64,000 nucleotides of DNA from Phytophthora colocasiae. Taxonomy: Eukaryota > Oomycota > Peronosporomycetes > Peronosporales > Peronosporaceae. The position numbers and the translations under genes were made by a program. Of the stretch, positions 1 to 11,538 are shown in pieces. The stretch is taken from positions 806,001 through 870,000 of the forward strand of contig JAGKQI010000064.1 of the NCBI GenBank assembly GCA_018806915.1. The letters run 5' to 3'. The notes below the pieces were generated by a model. That model searched no databases. It was not told the origin of the DNA and worked only from the letters and a program-made list of their open reading frames with translations. Each line of letters opens with the position of its first letter. The stretch's first letter is position 1.

Positions 1-790
1 CGCCACGCCGGCTTTTGGTAATCTTGAAGTTTTTGTAGCCTTCCAGGAGCATTTCAGCGTCACTGCTTGACAAGCCTCGGGCTTGCATCTTGCAGGGAAG
101 TCTACGCCCCTACGCGACCTGCCCTGGAGGGGAAAGATGCTTGTGTGCGAGATCCGAAGTGCCGTCTCGATATTCGAGAGTGGTGAGCATTTGACGCGAA
201 CACTACCACCCCAAGCCACCAACCTTACCTACCCCCAGAAAATCTTTGGGAAAGAGATGGCTCGTGCGGGCATGCAGCCACGTCGAATTTATACAGCAAT
301 GTCACAACACTTTGGACTGCGCCCTGATGAACTCATATCTCTACAAAAAGTGCAAAACGTCGTGTGCTACTTCTGACGCACAAATTTTGGTGGCAGCGAT
401 AAGACCGCGCATTTACTGAGATCGTTCGCTCACGAGCATTCATCGAACAAGAACACGAGGCGTTTATTTTTGGGTGGGATCTAGACAACGATGGAAACTT
501 GATGGTTGGTAATGGATCTGATGCAAAAACCATTCCTAGGATGGTCCATTTAGGGTACAGTAGATTCCATCGAAATAGTCATGACCAATCACGACTGAAT
601 CATCGAAACTTTTCTACACCTGTAGGATCACGTCCATTGCGACTTGTTATTCTTGAGTACGAATTTTGGATTTTTCCCACACAACTTGCGTTCGACCGGA
701 GAATGCACTTTAGCGCAGTCATTTGTCGTCGTATTCCAGCTCTGTTATCACGTAGGAATCGAGCCTATATTTCCTACAGCATATAGAACG
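1..790 (+). pseudogene. Degenerate Mutator-like transposase fragment
   Basis: Pieces of a transposase can be read in shifting plus-strand frames. Around 255-360 the frame gives AGMQPRRIYTAMSQHFGL followed by LQKVQN, and around 500-530 another frame gives MVGNGSDAK. From memory, this order resembles the region before the first catalytic Asp of the Mutator-like transposases common in oomycete genomes. Frames change several times and no catalytic triad survives. The start lies at or beyond the window edge. The family call is an inference from motif similarity. It could also be a related FAR1-like DNA-binding protein remnant. Confidence 0.45.
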
Positions 791-1266
791 TGCATCTATA
801 ATAAACAAAAACTGGCGGGGTCTGGTAGTAAAAGAATGAACTGTTGACGAGTTAAAGATATACTGTATGACAGGTTTACATGTGTAATTTCTTAGTCACG
901 GTGGCGAGTAGATGTAAATAACTGGTGAGAAAAAACGTAGAATTGGTGAGCAGATATACTGCATCGGTAGATATTTTGAATGTGGAGAGAGTCATTTGTT
1001 TGTTCGGCCAGTGCGTGTGTGTTGTTCGTTACAATGCAGTCTTTGTTGGTCAAGCGTAAACTGCGTGCTCCCTTAGCTAGACACTATTAAGTCCGCGACA
1101 GAATCATACGTGAAACCCGTAATTGCGCAGTGGTCATCTGTTTTGACAAATACTCGTACATGCTCGAGCATTTCTCTTAGGACAAGGCCTTGAACGAATG
1201 TCCAAAGCTGATGACACGATCGTAAAATCCGCTCACCACCGGCCTACTCAAAAGTGGTTGAGCGGT

Positions 1267-1306
1267 GTGGGACAAAAATGTGGGACAAAAATGTGGGACA
1301 CAAATG
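1267..1306. repeat. Short tandem repeat, 13-bp unit
   Basis: Three near-perfect copies of GTGGGACAAAAAT lie in tandem, and two more GTGGGAC cores follow within 50 bp. They sit about 190 bp before the pogo-like fragment and could be part of its terminal or subterminal repeat. That link is an inference, because the other end of the element is not seen. Confidence 0.6.
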
Positions 1307-1453
1307 GTGATAGGTAACCGATGGTCCGACGTGGGACTGTGGTGGGACATTCGGTATTTCAAATAAATCCTTGCGGCTCCAAAAGCAATGGGGCGATGGC
1401 AAACAATCGGGACCAAGCGTTCGCTGGTCCAGAAGAGCACCGATAATCCGGTC

Positions 1454-1739
1454 CTGACACTGACTGAGTTAGTGTGCAGGGCTAAGCGTGCATTTCGACT
1501 GCGTGAAGCGCCGGTCCGCAACACAGTATCTGGCATTCTCAAAATGGCAAGAACATCATGGATTTGAGCAACAGAAAGGGGAAAGTCACAAGCCCCTTAA
1601 GGTGAGAGCGCCAGTTTTAGAGGAGAAGCTTGAGAAATGGGTTGTTACTGTCGAGGAGAAAGGTCTCTCTCTTAACCGCAGGGCAATAACGAGAAAACCA
1701 GAGCGCATTCAAGAGGATTTAGGTGGTAACCTCATGTAG
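1454..1739 (+). pseudogene. Pogo-like (CENP-B/Tc5 type) transposase, N-terminal remnant
   Basis: Two adjacent frames together resemble the paired helix-turn-helix DNA-binding region of pogo-like transposases. Positions 1454-1543 read LTELVCRAKRAFRL and then NTVSGILK, like the first HTH. Positions 1604-1720 read LEEKLEKWV and LSLNRRAITRK, like the CENP-B/Tc5 domain. A frame change separates them, and no DDE catalytic part follows before the stop. A more complete member of the same superfamily lies at 16756-17890. This is a dead fragment. Confidence 0.55.
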
Positions 1740-3126
1740 CACTAGTATCACTTATGTACATAATACACCAAAAAGTACGATTTTAGCATTCATTCTACCT
1801 TCCTAAATATATACACCTGCTATCCTTTTCGAAAAAATAAAAAATCTATACAAAATACCAAAGCTGTGATTTGAAGTTTGTATTAACATGTTTATCGAGC
1901 TCTACTTTTCGTTGTGGCAATTAATCACCTGTTGGGCAGTCCGTGCTACGATGTAGCACTACCAGAAGAACTGTACATTACGTGTAGACTAGTTTACACG
2001 AAACCCATTCATGGGTAGTCGTTAGCGAGCGAAATAATTTCTGAACATGCAAAATAAATGACAACAATGCCTTGCAACTCACTTTCCATCGAGAAGTAAC
2101 GCTGCTGTAATTCTTTTAAATTGCATGTGTTAATTGGAAAATTTATCATCAACCGTAGGTCAATTCAACATGCATGTACTACATTTCTCAGGTGCTACAT
2201 TTCCGCTGCAATTATATAATACAGTTCATACCGCAGAGGGGGGGGGGGGGTATCGTGGCTGATACATACTAGGCAGATAGTCTGGAGCTGGAGACCGAAA
2301 GTCATACAGCAGTTGAAGAGCACGTCCTGGATCCAGAGTCAAGAAGTGAGACAGCGGTGCAAGCGGTGGAGTCGGTGGTGGCGGGACCACGCAGCCCAGT
2401 TTACAGAAGATGTCGTGGATTAGCGAGATTGAGTTATAATTGTAAGTTTCGCAGGTTCGCTTTGGGAAAGAAGTCACCATGGACCACGCAAACTCAAATT
2501 GAGTCATCTTAGCGTGTAGCGTACCCTCATCCCTCGGAACATCCTCGACAGTCATTGCGATGCCAAATCCCCCAAAGAGAAATCGCTCTCGGTTCAGTGG
2601 TCTTTGAATCGTCTTGTGATGTTGTAGGAACGACCGGCCTTCATCACGAAGGTATCTTTGCCTGCTACCACCGGGCCGTCGGTGTAGGATTGGGTCGTAC
2701 CGCTGTGCAGTGCGTGCTGGGCTTCTACCGATGTATCCGTGTCCCAGCTGAGAATGTTTCTTGACGCATTATTTCATTACTGTCTCACAACGCGCGATCC
2801 AGGCTTACGTAGGCAGCACCGTTGTTTTTGAACAGGATCTGTTGGTAATTCGGAGGTATGTCCGCTAACAATCAATCGTTCTGCATTGAAGTGCTCCACG
2901 ACCACATCTGTTAGGTTTTTCGAATCCGCTTTCGGTATTTTGTCCTGCAGGGCAGTCCAAGGGATGAATGAAATTCCGCACGGAAGGATAAGCCCGCTCG
3001 TAGAGTCTTAGGCCTTCATGTGTAACCATGGGACGCGAGTGCGGCGGACGGCGCTCTCTCGCGTATAGGCGGATGATCACGACGGCATATCTCCTGTGTA
3101 GACGAACGCATCACGTTTGCTCAGAT
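1740..3126. other. Stretch without a supported gene
   Basis: The stretch is AT-rich up to about 2220 and mixed after that. It contains a run of 13 G at 2238-2250. A 109-codon minus-strand frame (2226-2555) ends in this G run and in a proline-rich tract. I do not recognise it and would not call it a gene. Confidence 0.5.
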
Positions 3127-3377
3127 AAAACATTAAAAACACAAAAGAATCCGTAAAACCACCACAGAGGTGTGAAAATCTCGCATGAGACATGCAATGA
3201 AAAACAGTACATAGTAATGTACTTGGAGATGCATTTTGATGAGAAAATATTAAAAATACAAAACAAAATCCATGAAAACCACCACAGAGGCGTGAAAAGC
3301 ACACACGCATGGGGCATGCAATGAAAAAAAAAAACTACTAGTACATAGTCAGGTACTTGGAAATGCATTTTGATCAC
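3127..3377. repeat. Diverged direct tandem duplication, about 117 and 134 bp
   Basis: Unit 1 (3127-3243) and unit 2 (3244-3377) share the order AAAA(C/T)ATTAAAAA(C/T)ACAAAA, ACCACCACAGAGG, CATGCAATGAAAAA, GTACTTGG and ATGCATTTTGAT. Unit 2 carries small insertions, including a longer A run. No coding function is evident; open frames through both copies only mirror the duplication. Confidence 0.8.
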
Positions 3378-4213
3378 AGCTAGGTTTTATTATAGAACCT
3401 TGTTACGATCTGGATCGACGCGACGTGGACGCCAAACAGTAGCTGGAACAGCGCTAACTGCAGTCCGCTTTCGCTTCATTACCCGACGGTTAATCGTCGC
3501 CGTTGATGCCGATAGTGTTTCAGCATTGCGAAGACTGGGTCCCATACTTAAAGTGATACGCGCATGGACAGGTCTGGTTAGTCATATCTACTAGCCATCC
3601 CGCTTCCGATTGGTCATCGCTTTACATCTTCATCGAGATGATGTGGATGTGCTGTGGCCGGCACTTGCTCTACGTCGCGCGCCGCACCGCACTTTGAGTT
3701 GGTGGGAAGTGTATGTCAGGTGCCTCTTCCTCGCTGCTACTCGTCACGAGATCTACAAACTTGGGACTAGGCACGATCGAGCTGCTTCTGGAATGAATGC
3801 ACCACACACACAAAACACACGTTATGTTCAGTACTTGTAGGGACACACAATATTATATTCTCGTACACTAACCCTGGCTGTGGATTGACTGTTTGACTGG
3901 CCTGTATCCGCTCCGTGCAGATCGGACTGGAGCGCTGCCAAATGTCCTTTTTATGAAAACACATAAAGTTTTTTGTTATTCAGGACCCGGATGGCGCAAT
4001 AAATTGAAGTGCTGAAACAGTATTGAACATTGTATTGCGTGGTGGAACAACTAAGCGTTTATTTGCGCGCTAAACAATATCCAGGGATCTGGATCGATGA
4101 CAATCCAATTTGCATTAGACATGCCACACGTCAACCCTCCCAAAAAAGGTTGAGCTGCTCGCTTCTGGAATGAAGGGTAGATACTCCTCGACAACGTTCT
4201 CACGGACGAGATC

Positions 4214-4951
4214 GTGAGTGACGCATTGACAGAAGTTAAGAAGCTTGACTTCGCGGAGAATTTTGTCACGCTCTCCCCTGAAGTGATGGATCAGTTCCGT
4301 GAGCAGGCCAAGATCGATTTGGACACGTTGAACGTGATGCAGAAGGGTCATTTCAGACTTACAATCCAAGTGAAGCGTTGCGACCAAGACATAGTACTTC
4401 TTGAAGTCGCTTTTGGGCGGCCAAACGCAGCAACTCCATCGCGACTTGCCTGTTTTCGAGACGACGGAAGCTGTAATCAAGTACAAGCGTATGTCTTCAT
4501 TGCTTTTGAAGATGACATGCGAATTCTCGCTGTTCCAGGGTTCTTCGGAGGGTACGCAATCAAGGACAAAGCTGAAACAATTCACGTAATAAAGGGCAAA
4601 TGCTTATTTTCAGAGGTGGTCTACCCCACGCAGGTGACGCCTACGATGAGGACAATCTACGTTTGCACTTTTTTCGTTCGGGTAGACGGTGTGGATCAAA
4701 CGGATAACGCGACGGAGACTGTTACCTGGGAACGCTACCTGTGTTGCTTTTGCTTGAAACTCTGTGAAAACAAGCGCGATATGGCAAACCACAAGCGCGC
4801 GTGCGGCGGCAACCCGGAGAAGAAAGACATTGCGAAGAAGAGGAAGTCCAACAACGACAAGGGCGGTGTATGGTTTATTTGAGGCGCGGCCTTTGTGAAG
4901 AAAAACAGCCTTGTGGCGCACAAGATTTCTGGGTGCAACGGTAAGCAATAG
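4214..4951 (+). pseudogene. Unidentified C2H2 zinc-finger protein, broken by an in-frame stop
   Basis: A 222-codon frame starts at 4214 and ends at a TGA at 4880-4882. Its C-terminal part has a C2H2-like finger, CCFCLKLCENKRDMANHKRAC, at about residues 177-197, then a Lys-rich linker. Reading on in the same frame past the TGA gives AFVKKNSLVAHKISGC up to a TAG at 4949-4951. That segment looks like the second half of another finger, and the TGA sits where a finger cysteine would be expected. I read this as a nonsense mutation. The N-terminal 170 residues match nothing I know. The setting suggests a transposon-linked protein. Confidence 0.45.
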
Positions 4952-5961
4952 GCGGTAGAAGAGTGTCGCTAATGCAACCTTAGATTGATTAGAATGTTTT
5001 AGCACTTACTTTATCGATCCACAAGGTTTTATCATCAGCTGGTTTGGTATTCCTAATACCGACAACTCGGAAAGATCTAACCAGTTTTTCCCGGATGTGC
5101 AAGTCAATGAGGTACACAGAAAGGATATACCAACTCCGGTATTTGACATTGGTCAGATCATTCTGACCATCAACCACCAAAGTCCCCAGTGCTAAGATTC
5201 CATATTTAACAATGCCTCCTGTGCGCATTCCTCTTCAGCCACAAACCGGTTTCGTCTATTGATTTTTGAAGCGTTTCTTAACCGCCATCAGTGGGTCTCT
5301 GCGCGCGCGTTCGCGACTTCTGGAGGGCTCAAGCATAGCACTGTCAGGTCATTGGTGATTTGTATCATGGAGCTGCGCGAAGCAGCAAAGCCTGGAGCTC
5401 TTATGCTCGGAGGTAGGGGGAGAAAGCACGTACTATTGAACACGAAGACGTCATCCTGACGCAGATCAAAGATTAACGACGGCAGCGGTATGACTTCCAG
5501 GATGAGCTGTCACTCGCTTCTTGGACTGTATTCGTAACGGCGTTGTACGGTCTTGTCGGCTGTGTGTACTGCATATGGACGATGTCGGTGTCCGCGTCTA
5601 GAAGAAGAAAGTCAATGCTCATGCGGGGGATGCTTTTTCCTGAAAATGGTGCCTACGAACAGCTCTCACTCGAAACAGGAGTTGTTTGGAGGGGACTGCT
5701 GACTACCGAAGGGGTGGATGTCAATAGAGAATTGACGGCAGTATGCAGCAACTTATCGGAGAAGCTCCCCAACCTATAGTAGGCTATGAGCAGTGTAGTC
5801 TCTGTTAAACTGCTCAACGGGATTGTTTGTGGTAGCAAATCAAGGAACAGTGTGGAAGCATGGCCACCGGTAGAAGCGCTCATTAAATCTTACACGCGCG
5901 GAATACGTGTGGAATTGTTTTAGTATGAGGGGGTTATTTACGCTACTATGCTTTTTGTGGC
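4952..5961. other. Stretch without a supported gene
   Basis: Only short frames occur here. One on the minus strand (4989-5228) and one on the plus strand (5259-5459) have no motif I recognise. The stretch probably holds decayed transposon sequence, but the sequence does not show which family. Confidence 0.4.
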
Positions 5962-6360
5962 TCAACCTTTTACGCTGGACCTTGGATAAAGTTCCACACG
6001 ACGGATGAAGGTACGTCGCCGTAGCCACACTAAGTTCATTAGTGGTTCTTCGTAAATCTCCTCGTCTTCTCCACCTTCGTACCATCGATCAAAGATGCAC
6101 CGCTCCTCAGTGGCTTTGTCCACTTGCAACACAAAGCAATGCTTCAGCCCTTTCGTGCATGTAGCACCCACCACGTAGACACCAGGTAGAAGCAGATACT
6201 TGGCGACATCTTGGATGCTATTGAGTGAGTGCTTGACTTTGTTTTCTCTGAAAACATTGCGCGCTAATGAGGCCCGATTTTCCCTTAAGAACTCGAAAAA
6301 CTTCTTTATACCCTCATTTGAACTATCTTTTTCACCATTTTCCCCTGAGAAATTGGACAA
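5962..6360 (-). pseudogene. Unidentified 132-residue reading frame, likely transposon remnant
   Basis: The frame is continuous and contains LLLPGVYVVGATCTKGLKHCFVL at about residues 57-79, then an acidic stretch and a terminal WLRRRTFIRRVELYP. A hydrophobic strand followed by KHCFVL resembles the His-containing core of papain-fold domains found at the C-termini of some oomycete repeat proteins, but I cannot name the family. No start signal or intron supports a separate gene. It may be the C-terminal exon of a larger dead element. Confidence 0.3.
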
Positions 6361-7357
6361 CCAGTCTCCATTTTGGTGGGATTGATTTTGAGGATTTGTT
6401 TGTTTGCATGACGTGGCATACTGTCACTACCGTCCAAATCGTAGGCTACATTTATTACTTGAAGAGCTAACTCATTAACGTGATACACATTTTAGATGCA
6501 TCGCTAAGTCGGTACTGACTTCAGCACACACGAATAGGCTGGTTGCTACCTAAGTTTGACATCCTCACGGTTGTACAGGTTTAGGGCGTTTTGATTTTGC
6601 CACACATCACACAAGATCTTAGCGTTTATTTGTTTATTTCTTTCTCTTGCTACCTACAAATTTATTATTCTCTATGCAGACCTAGTTTTGCAGGACTTCA
6701 AATGTTGGTGGAGACTGTAGATATCATCTTTACGCAGGACCTGTGTTGCACTTACTTAAAATCGGATGTCGGCGTGGTCAATCTGGTACAGGCGTCATTT
6801 CCATGGAAAAGAAGGACCTGCAAACGAGATCCAGGCGCCATGCGCATTGACGGCTAATTCGTTTCACATGCAGCGAAGGTAAGCTGCTGCGCACTAGGCC
6901 TGAACAAGAGTGTGACGGGTGAAAGCTCAAACAACTTCGACCGCTTCCTGGCATTCCAATCCAAGAGTTTGTGTAGTACGGATAGGTTAGTTCAAGCCAA
7001 GAAAAAGGACTTGGCACGACAGGGGGCTAAGCATTCCTGCAATGGCAGTAGCGTATTGAAGTGCGCGGAGTGATCGTAGGTAGCAAACGATTTAGTAATG
7101 CGTTTTGGTGCCGAAAAAACCGTTCCTAAAAAGTGATCTAAACGTTATCTAAATGACCTAAACAAACTGTAAGATATGGCGGTATATGGCGGTTTTTAGA
7201 GAACCCGTTAGGGCACATTCGACAAGGTAAGACGTCACGTTCACGTTTTAGTTCAGAACGTACTAATCCTGAAATTCTATGTAGTTTTCCGGAACGCACG
7301 GCTCGACATACGGTGCGTGTGAAGACGGATCCCGGCGATGGTGTTTAATGTCGTCGA
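6361..7357. other. Stretch without a supported gene
   Basis: No frame above about 90 codons has a recognisable motif. A 7100-7200 segment repeats CTAAACG, CTAAATGAC and CTAAACAAAC-like words and a doubled ATATGGCGGT, which may belong to a transposon end near the neighbouring Mutator-like remnant. Confidence 0.4.
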
Positions 7358-8375
7358 TCATTTGGACGTAGCGGCGGGAGTCAACTTTGGCTGTATCAAC
7401 GAACGCCAGCAGATTGGGGTGCGTAGCCGAGAAAAAAGCTCTCCAAACGCTCGATTATAGCGCTCTAACGGGTTGTTCGGGCGGTTCTGAAGATCAATTC
7501 CAGAAGTTGCCATGCTGTTCACGTTCCACAGGTCCGCTCCGTAGCTTTCGATCCAGGTGGTCTTAAAATAGCGCCAAAACACATCCCACTTGGTTTTTGT
7601 GCCCCACTCAGCAATACGACTTCTCACGTAGCGAACGCCCTTAAAACAGTACAGTATTAGTAATAAATCATTACATTATTGAATTTAACAGTACCTTATC
7701 AGGGATTTCTTCCTCGGTGGATAACTGTGGTACGTTATCTACTCCCGGAGCGATATTTGATCCAGGGGAATCCGCTGGGCAAGCATCTTTCAACGTAGCG
7801 CCTGTCTCCAATGAAACAGGCACCTAACCACTTTGACGAACGGGAACTGCTCGATCACAGCGTTCATGACCTCACGCTCAAAGACACAGGTCACCGACGA
7901 TGATTCCATTAAGCGGACGAACTGAATAATGATGTAGTTCAATGCGTTCCAATACGCATCATGTTCTTTTGAATCCATGAGCACATACGTACAAATTAAC
8001 TTCAGGGTCACGAACCATCAGGATGAGGCACTGAGTGAACGGTTTTGGCACCATCTTGAACGTGCCGTCGATTAAAAAAAAGCCATTCCAGTGTAGCGTT
8101 GCAGCCGGATAAGGTTCGGATGGCCGAAGCCATGAAATCGGTGTTGTCCACTTCCCTGTGTGTGGACCACACCGAACTGGAAAAGGGCATTGGGTCGTCA
8201 GGTGCCACGTTACGCGTGGGTGGATTTTCAACGGTGCACAGGGGTCGCTGTCAGTGACTTGGGCTCTTGTGTTCTTGAGGATGTTAATAGGTTAATAGCG
8301 GATAACCTTGCAATAGTGTTGAGGGTGACACCAGGATGTGCTTGGCGTACGCTCGCCATCGCCATCACCTGAACC
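7358..8375 (-). pseudogene. Mutator-like (MULE, FLYWCH type) transposase, C-terminal part
   Basis: Minus-strand frames in order show LIDGTFKMVPKPFTQCLILM (first catalytic Asp region, about 8040-8120), then VMNAVIEQFPFVKVVRCLFHWRQAL (CxxH region, about 7790-7880), then NNPLERYNRAF (about 7460-7490), the catalytic Glu region of MULE transposases. Frames shift between the blocks, so the gene is dead. Its N-terminal FLYWCH domain lies 7.6 kb away at 16036-16389, because a Copia element with a CATAC target duplication inserted between them. Confidence 0.8.
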
Positions 8376-8380
8376 CATAC
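8376..8380. repeat. Copia target site duplication, left copy (CATAC)
   Basis: CATAC directly precedes the left LTR and is repeated exactly after the right LTR at 16031-16035. Five bases is the usual target duplication of Copia elements. Confidence 0.95.
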
Positions 8381-8628
8381 TGTTACGAAGTCGCTCTCTT
8401 CCTGAACAAAACCTTTATTCAGGGCTTATCCTCTTGACTTCCTCTGTGCTCTCCTGCGCAGATTCGACTCTGAGGTTGCTAACCAACCTCTTCTTCCTAA
8501 CATGCACGATAGTCGCTCGCAGCTCCTGTAGGTCTTGTTCAATCCCCTTCGCAGCTCTCACCAGCCTCGGTTGACACTGCATCGTCATTCTCGCTACCAG
8601 CAACCTGAAAATGAGCAGAGTTGCAACA
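8381..8628 (-). repeat. Copia 3' LTR (248 bp)
   Basis: The sequence is identical to the other LTR at 15783-16030 except for one T/G difference at 8591. It begins TGTTACGAAG and ends TTGCAACA. A purine-rich strand next to it (minus strand of 8629-8640, CGGAGGGCGGCG) is the likely polypurine tract. Confidence 0.95.
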
Positions 8629-8663
8629 CGCCGCCCTCCGAAGACAATTCTGCTTCGGAATCC

Positions 8664-9584
8664 TCACTTCCCTGGTTCATTTGCCTCACTGAATGCAGCT
8701 CGTCGTAACTCCCGTGGTGTAGCCTGCACATCAGGGCGCATATTAATCATCTTCGTCAGCTGCCTAATTTTCATCGAGTTTAGCGGTTTAGTGAATTGGT
8801 CCGCAGGATTTTCGCCTCCATCCACCACCCGCAACTTCACAGCTCCTTGTGCAGATTGTTCTCGCACGTAGTGATATCTTAGCTCAATGTGTCGCGTCTT
8901 TCGGCTATAGGTAGGATGATCTGCTAGTGCCAACGCCGCTTGATTGTCAACACCCAAATCAAACTTCACAAGGTAATTAGGCACGATCTCCAGCAAAATA
9001 TTGGTCAAAGCTCGTCCTTCTTGGCATGCTTCACAAGAGGCTACGTATTCAGCTTCAGCTGTACTTTGAGCCACCACACTCTGCCGACATGCTGCCCACG
9101 CAACAGGTCCTCCAGCCACCACCATGACGTATCCGGTAATGCACTTACGGGTATCTGGACAATTTCCCCAGTCGGCGTCACAAAATCCATCGATTTTAAT
9201 CGTCTTCTCGCCACCTTGTTTCCCAAAGTAGATGCCTCGTTCTTGTGTTGCTGCGAGATACCGAAGCACTCTTTTTACTGCTCCACCGTGAGATTTATTT
9301 GGCTTCTCGGTAAATCTGCTCAAATACCCAACACAATAAGCCAAGTCAGGACGTGTACTCGTAGCGAGGTACATTAGTGATCCAATAGCAGCTCGATAGG
9401 AAATTCCGGGCTCTTCGTCTCCGTCAACAGCACTTTTTAGCTTCAAGTTTGTCTCCATAGGTGACCGGCTACCATGCGCACTCCCAAACCCAAATCGCTC
9501 GAGAAATTCCTTTGCGTATTTTGACTGGTGGAGAAATATCCCATGTTTATCAGCCTCTACCTGAATACCTAAGTATTTGTGCAA
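8664..9584 (-). pseudogene. Copia pol: end of RT and RNase H
   Basis: A 306-codon open frame holds the last part of the reverse transcriptase (KYLGIQVEADKHG, PYRxxIGSLMYL-like RAAIGSLMYLATSTRPD) and the RNase H domain: DADWGNCPDTRKCITGY with the catalytic Asp, the QSTAEAEYVA Glu motif, and VDNQAALALA. It ends with TKRIEL-like TRHIELRYHYVRE and the terminal PADQFTKPL motif, typical of Copia. This section is undamaged, but it is out of frame with the upstream RT segment. Confidence 0.92.
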
Positions 9585-9616
9585 CCGTCCTTGGTCTTTA
9601 ATCCCGTAGCTCTGGT

Positions 9617-10560
9617 TCAGCTCCTCGAAGAACAGTCCTCATCATTTGTCCCACACACCAAGTCATTAACGTACACGAGAAGAATCGCGGCAACTCCGTC
9701 CTTCCTGTACGAGTACAGACATGGCTCCGTAGTACTCTGTTGCCATCCACGCTCTGTCAGCCAAGTATGCAGTTCATCATTCCATTCTTTGCCACTTTGA
9801 TGCAGTCCATACAGTGCATTTTTCACCTTGTACACCCATCCTTTATCAATAGGGAATCCTGCAATTCTCCGAACGTAGTGAACTATTTTGAGCTTCGCGT
9901 TCAAGTATGCCGTGTTGATATCACACTGGAAGGGATCCAGATTCAGCAAAACACATAGTGCCACAAACAGTCGAAATGAAGCCATTCTGGCTACCGGAGA
10001 GAAAATCTCATCAACAAAGAAATCAATTCCAGGTTCTTGGCACACAGTCGAGGACGGAAACGAGTAATTTCTCCAGTATCATTCGTCTTCACTTGGTACC
10101 GCCACATCTTACCCAGCGCCTTCTTGCCTTCAGGAACTTCTGTTTCAGGTACTAGTTCGAGGACATCTTTCTCGACCATGGCAGCTATCTCCCGCTCCAT
10201 ACCCTCCCACCATTCTTGACTCTGTGGTGATTCCATTGCTTCCTTGAATGACCGCGGCAGCTTTACTTCAGACGCATGCCACTCATGGACTCGATCTTTA
10301 TTTTGCTCGGACAGTACTGTCACGTACGCGAGAGCAGCAAATACAGCAAATCCAATGTCGTCCAACTCGCTTGGCGTCTCCGGAACGTCAACTTCGACAA
10401 GACCAGTCTTCCGTTCATGTTCAGCAGGACGATCTGAGCTCTGGCGTTCTTCTGTAACTTCGAACACCATATTCTCCGTCATTTTAGGAGGTTCTCGTCT
10501 TAGCCAACTCGCTTCTCGCTGCACCTCATCATCTCTCTTGGGGCTTGTCGTCGTCGTACT
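9617..10560 (-). pseudogene. Copia pol: reverse transcriptase core, with YVND active site and frame changes
   Basis: Two overlapping frames cover the reverse transcriptase. The first (to about 9991) has the entry region WWEGMEREIAAM, VPEGKKALG and WRYQVKTN. The second (10045-9617) has FSPVARMASFRLFVAL, CDINTAYLNA with the first catalytic Asp, and LVYVNDLVCG. In active Copia RT the last motif is YVDD; here the first of the two aspartates is Asn (codon at 9665-9667). A small indel near 10020 separates the two frames, and another at about 9640 throws the frame out before RNase H. The product cannot be a working polymerase. Confidence 0.9.
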
Positions 10561-10589
10561 TTGTTCCGATATTTCACCTTTACGCCCCC

Positions 10590-11326
10590 TTACGACTGGT
10601 TAGTCGTAATCAGCTCTTCCTTCTGTAGTTTGATCCGGGTATTGTTCTCTCGCCCACTCAACGACAGCCTTGTCAAATGTATCAGCTTCATGTCTGTCTC
10701 GATAGAGAATTTTCTCGTTGACAGTGACTTGACCTCCAAACTGTACAGAATGCTCACTGGGGTAGTACACCTTACACCTAAGTTGTCCCTCTCGAAAACC
10801 CAGTACAAATCCCACCCGGCAATTGTCAGCGAACTTATGTCTTGCCGCTCCGACCTTGGTATGCACGTAGGCTAGTGTCCCAAACTTTCTCAAGTGGTGA
10901 ATGTCCGGTGTTCTCTCCCACATCGCCACGTAAGGAATTCCTTCTATCGCATTCGAATACGATCTGTTCTTGATATATGCCGCGTAATACAACGCATCTA
11001 CCCAAAACGAAGTAGGAAATCCAGACTCCTTCATCATTTATTTCATCATCCCGGTGATAGTCTGGTGACTTCTTTCAACCATGTTCAGCCGCGAGGTATT
11101 GGGTGGAGTCGCCGTGTGCGTTATTCCTTGAGATCTGTACCAATCTACGATCTCTTCGTTGGTAAATTCCCCCCCCCCCCCCCTCCATCGGAAAAGATCT
11201 CCTTCACTCGGTCTTGTGGCCACTGTCTATCTGCCCACGACACGTATCTCTTCATCAGCACATTTATCTCTTGTGCCAGTTTCGTCTTAACTGGATACAC
11301 GGTCAAATAGCGAGTATGCGCGTCCA
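10590..11326 (-). pseudogene. Copia pol: integrase, second part
   Basis: The integrase core resumes next to the Harbinger insertion with DAHTRYLTVYPVKTKLAQEI, then a glycine run, FTNEEIVDWYRSQGI, TPPNTSRLNMVERSHQTI with the catalytic Glu, and a C-terminal part with SFWVDALYYAAYIKNR and WERTPDIHHLRKFG. A run of 15 C at 11169-11183 causes a frame change inside the catalytic core. A stop sits at 11038-11040 between two ATGATGAAA copies, apparently created by a short duplication. Confidence 0.88.
11169..11183. repeat. Poly-C run (15 C) inside the integrase
   Basis: The run encodes an extended glycine stretch on the minus strand at the place where Copia integrases have a short DGGGEF motif. The reading frame differs on the two sides. 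It could be a true slippage mutation or a sequencing or assembly length error. Confidence 0.9.
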
Positions 11327-11329
11327 TAA
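11327..11329. repeat. Harbinger target site duplication, left copy (TAA)
   Basis: TAA precedes the left terminal inverted repeat, and TAA follows the right one at 13925-13927. Three-base TWA duplications are the rule for PIF/Harbinger. Confidence 0.9.
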
Positions 11330-11538
11330 GGCCCTGGTCTAAGTAAATCTGTACTGAGATTTGAATCAGGGTTTTGGTACAGCTCGAAGTGCCGTCGTGG
11401 TCTGAGTACATCAATTCTGAAAATAGTTCCGAGTCGGAACTCTGGTCAGAACGTGTTCTGAGCATGACCAAGAGCCTACATACACACACTTTTAGTTTAG
11501 CCACCACTCAAGCGCTATCTACTTCGACTCTAGCAATC

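Noticed and set aside
2226..2555. Proline-rich 109-codon minus-strand frame
   Set aside because: Its C-terminus comes from a G run and short repeats; no domain, intron or initiator supports a gene.
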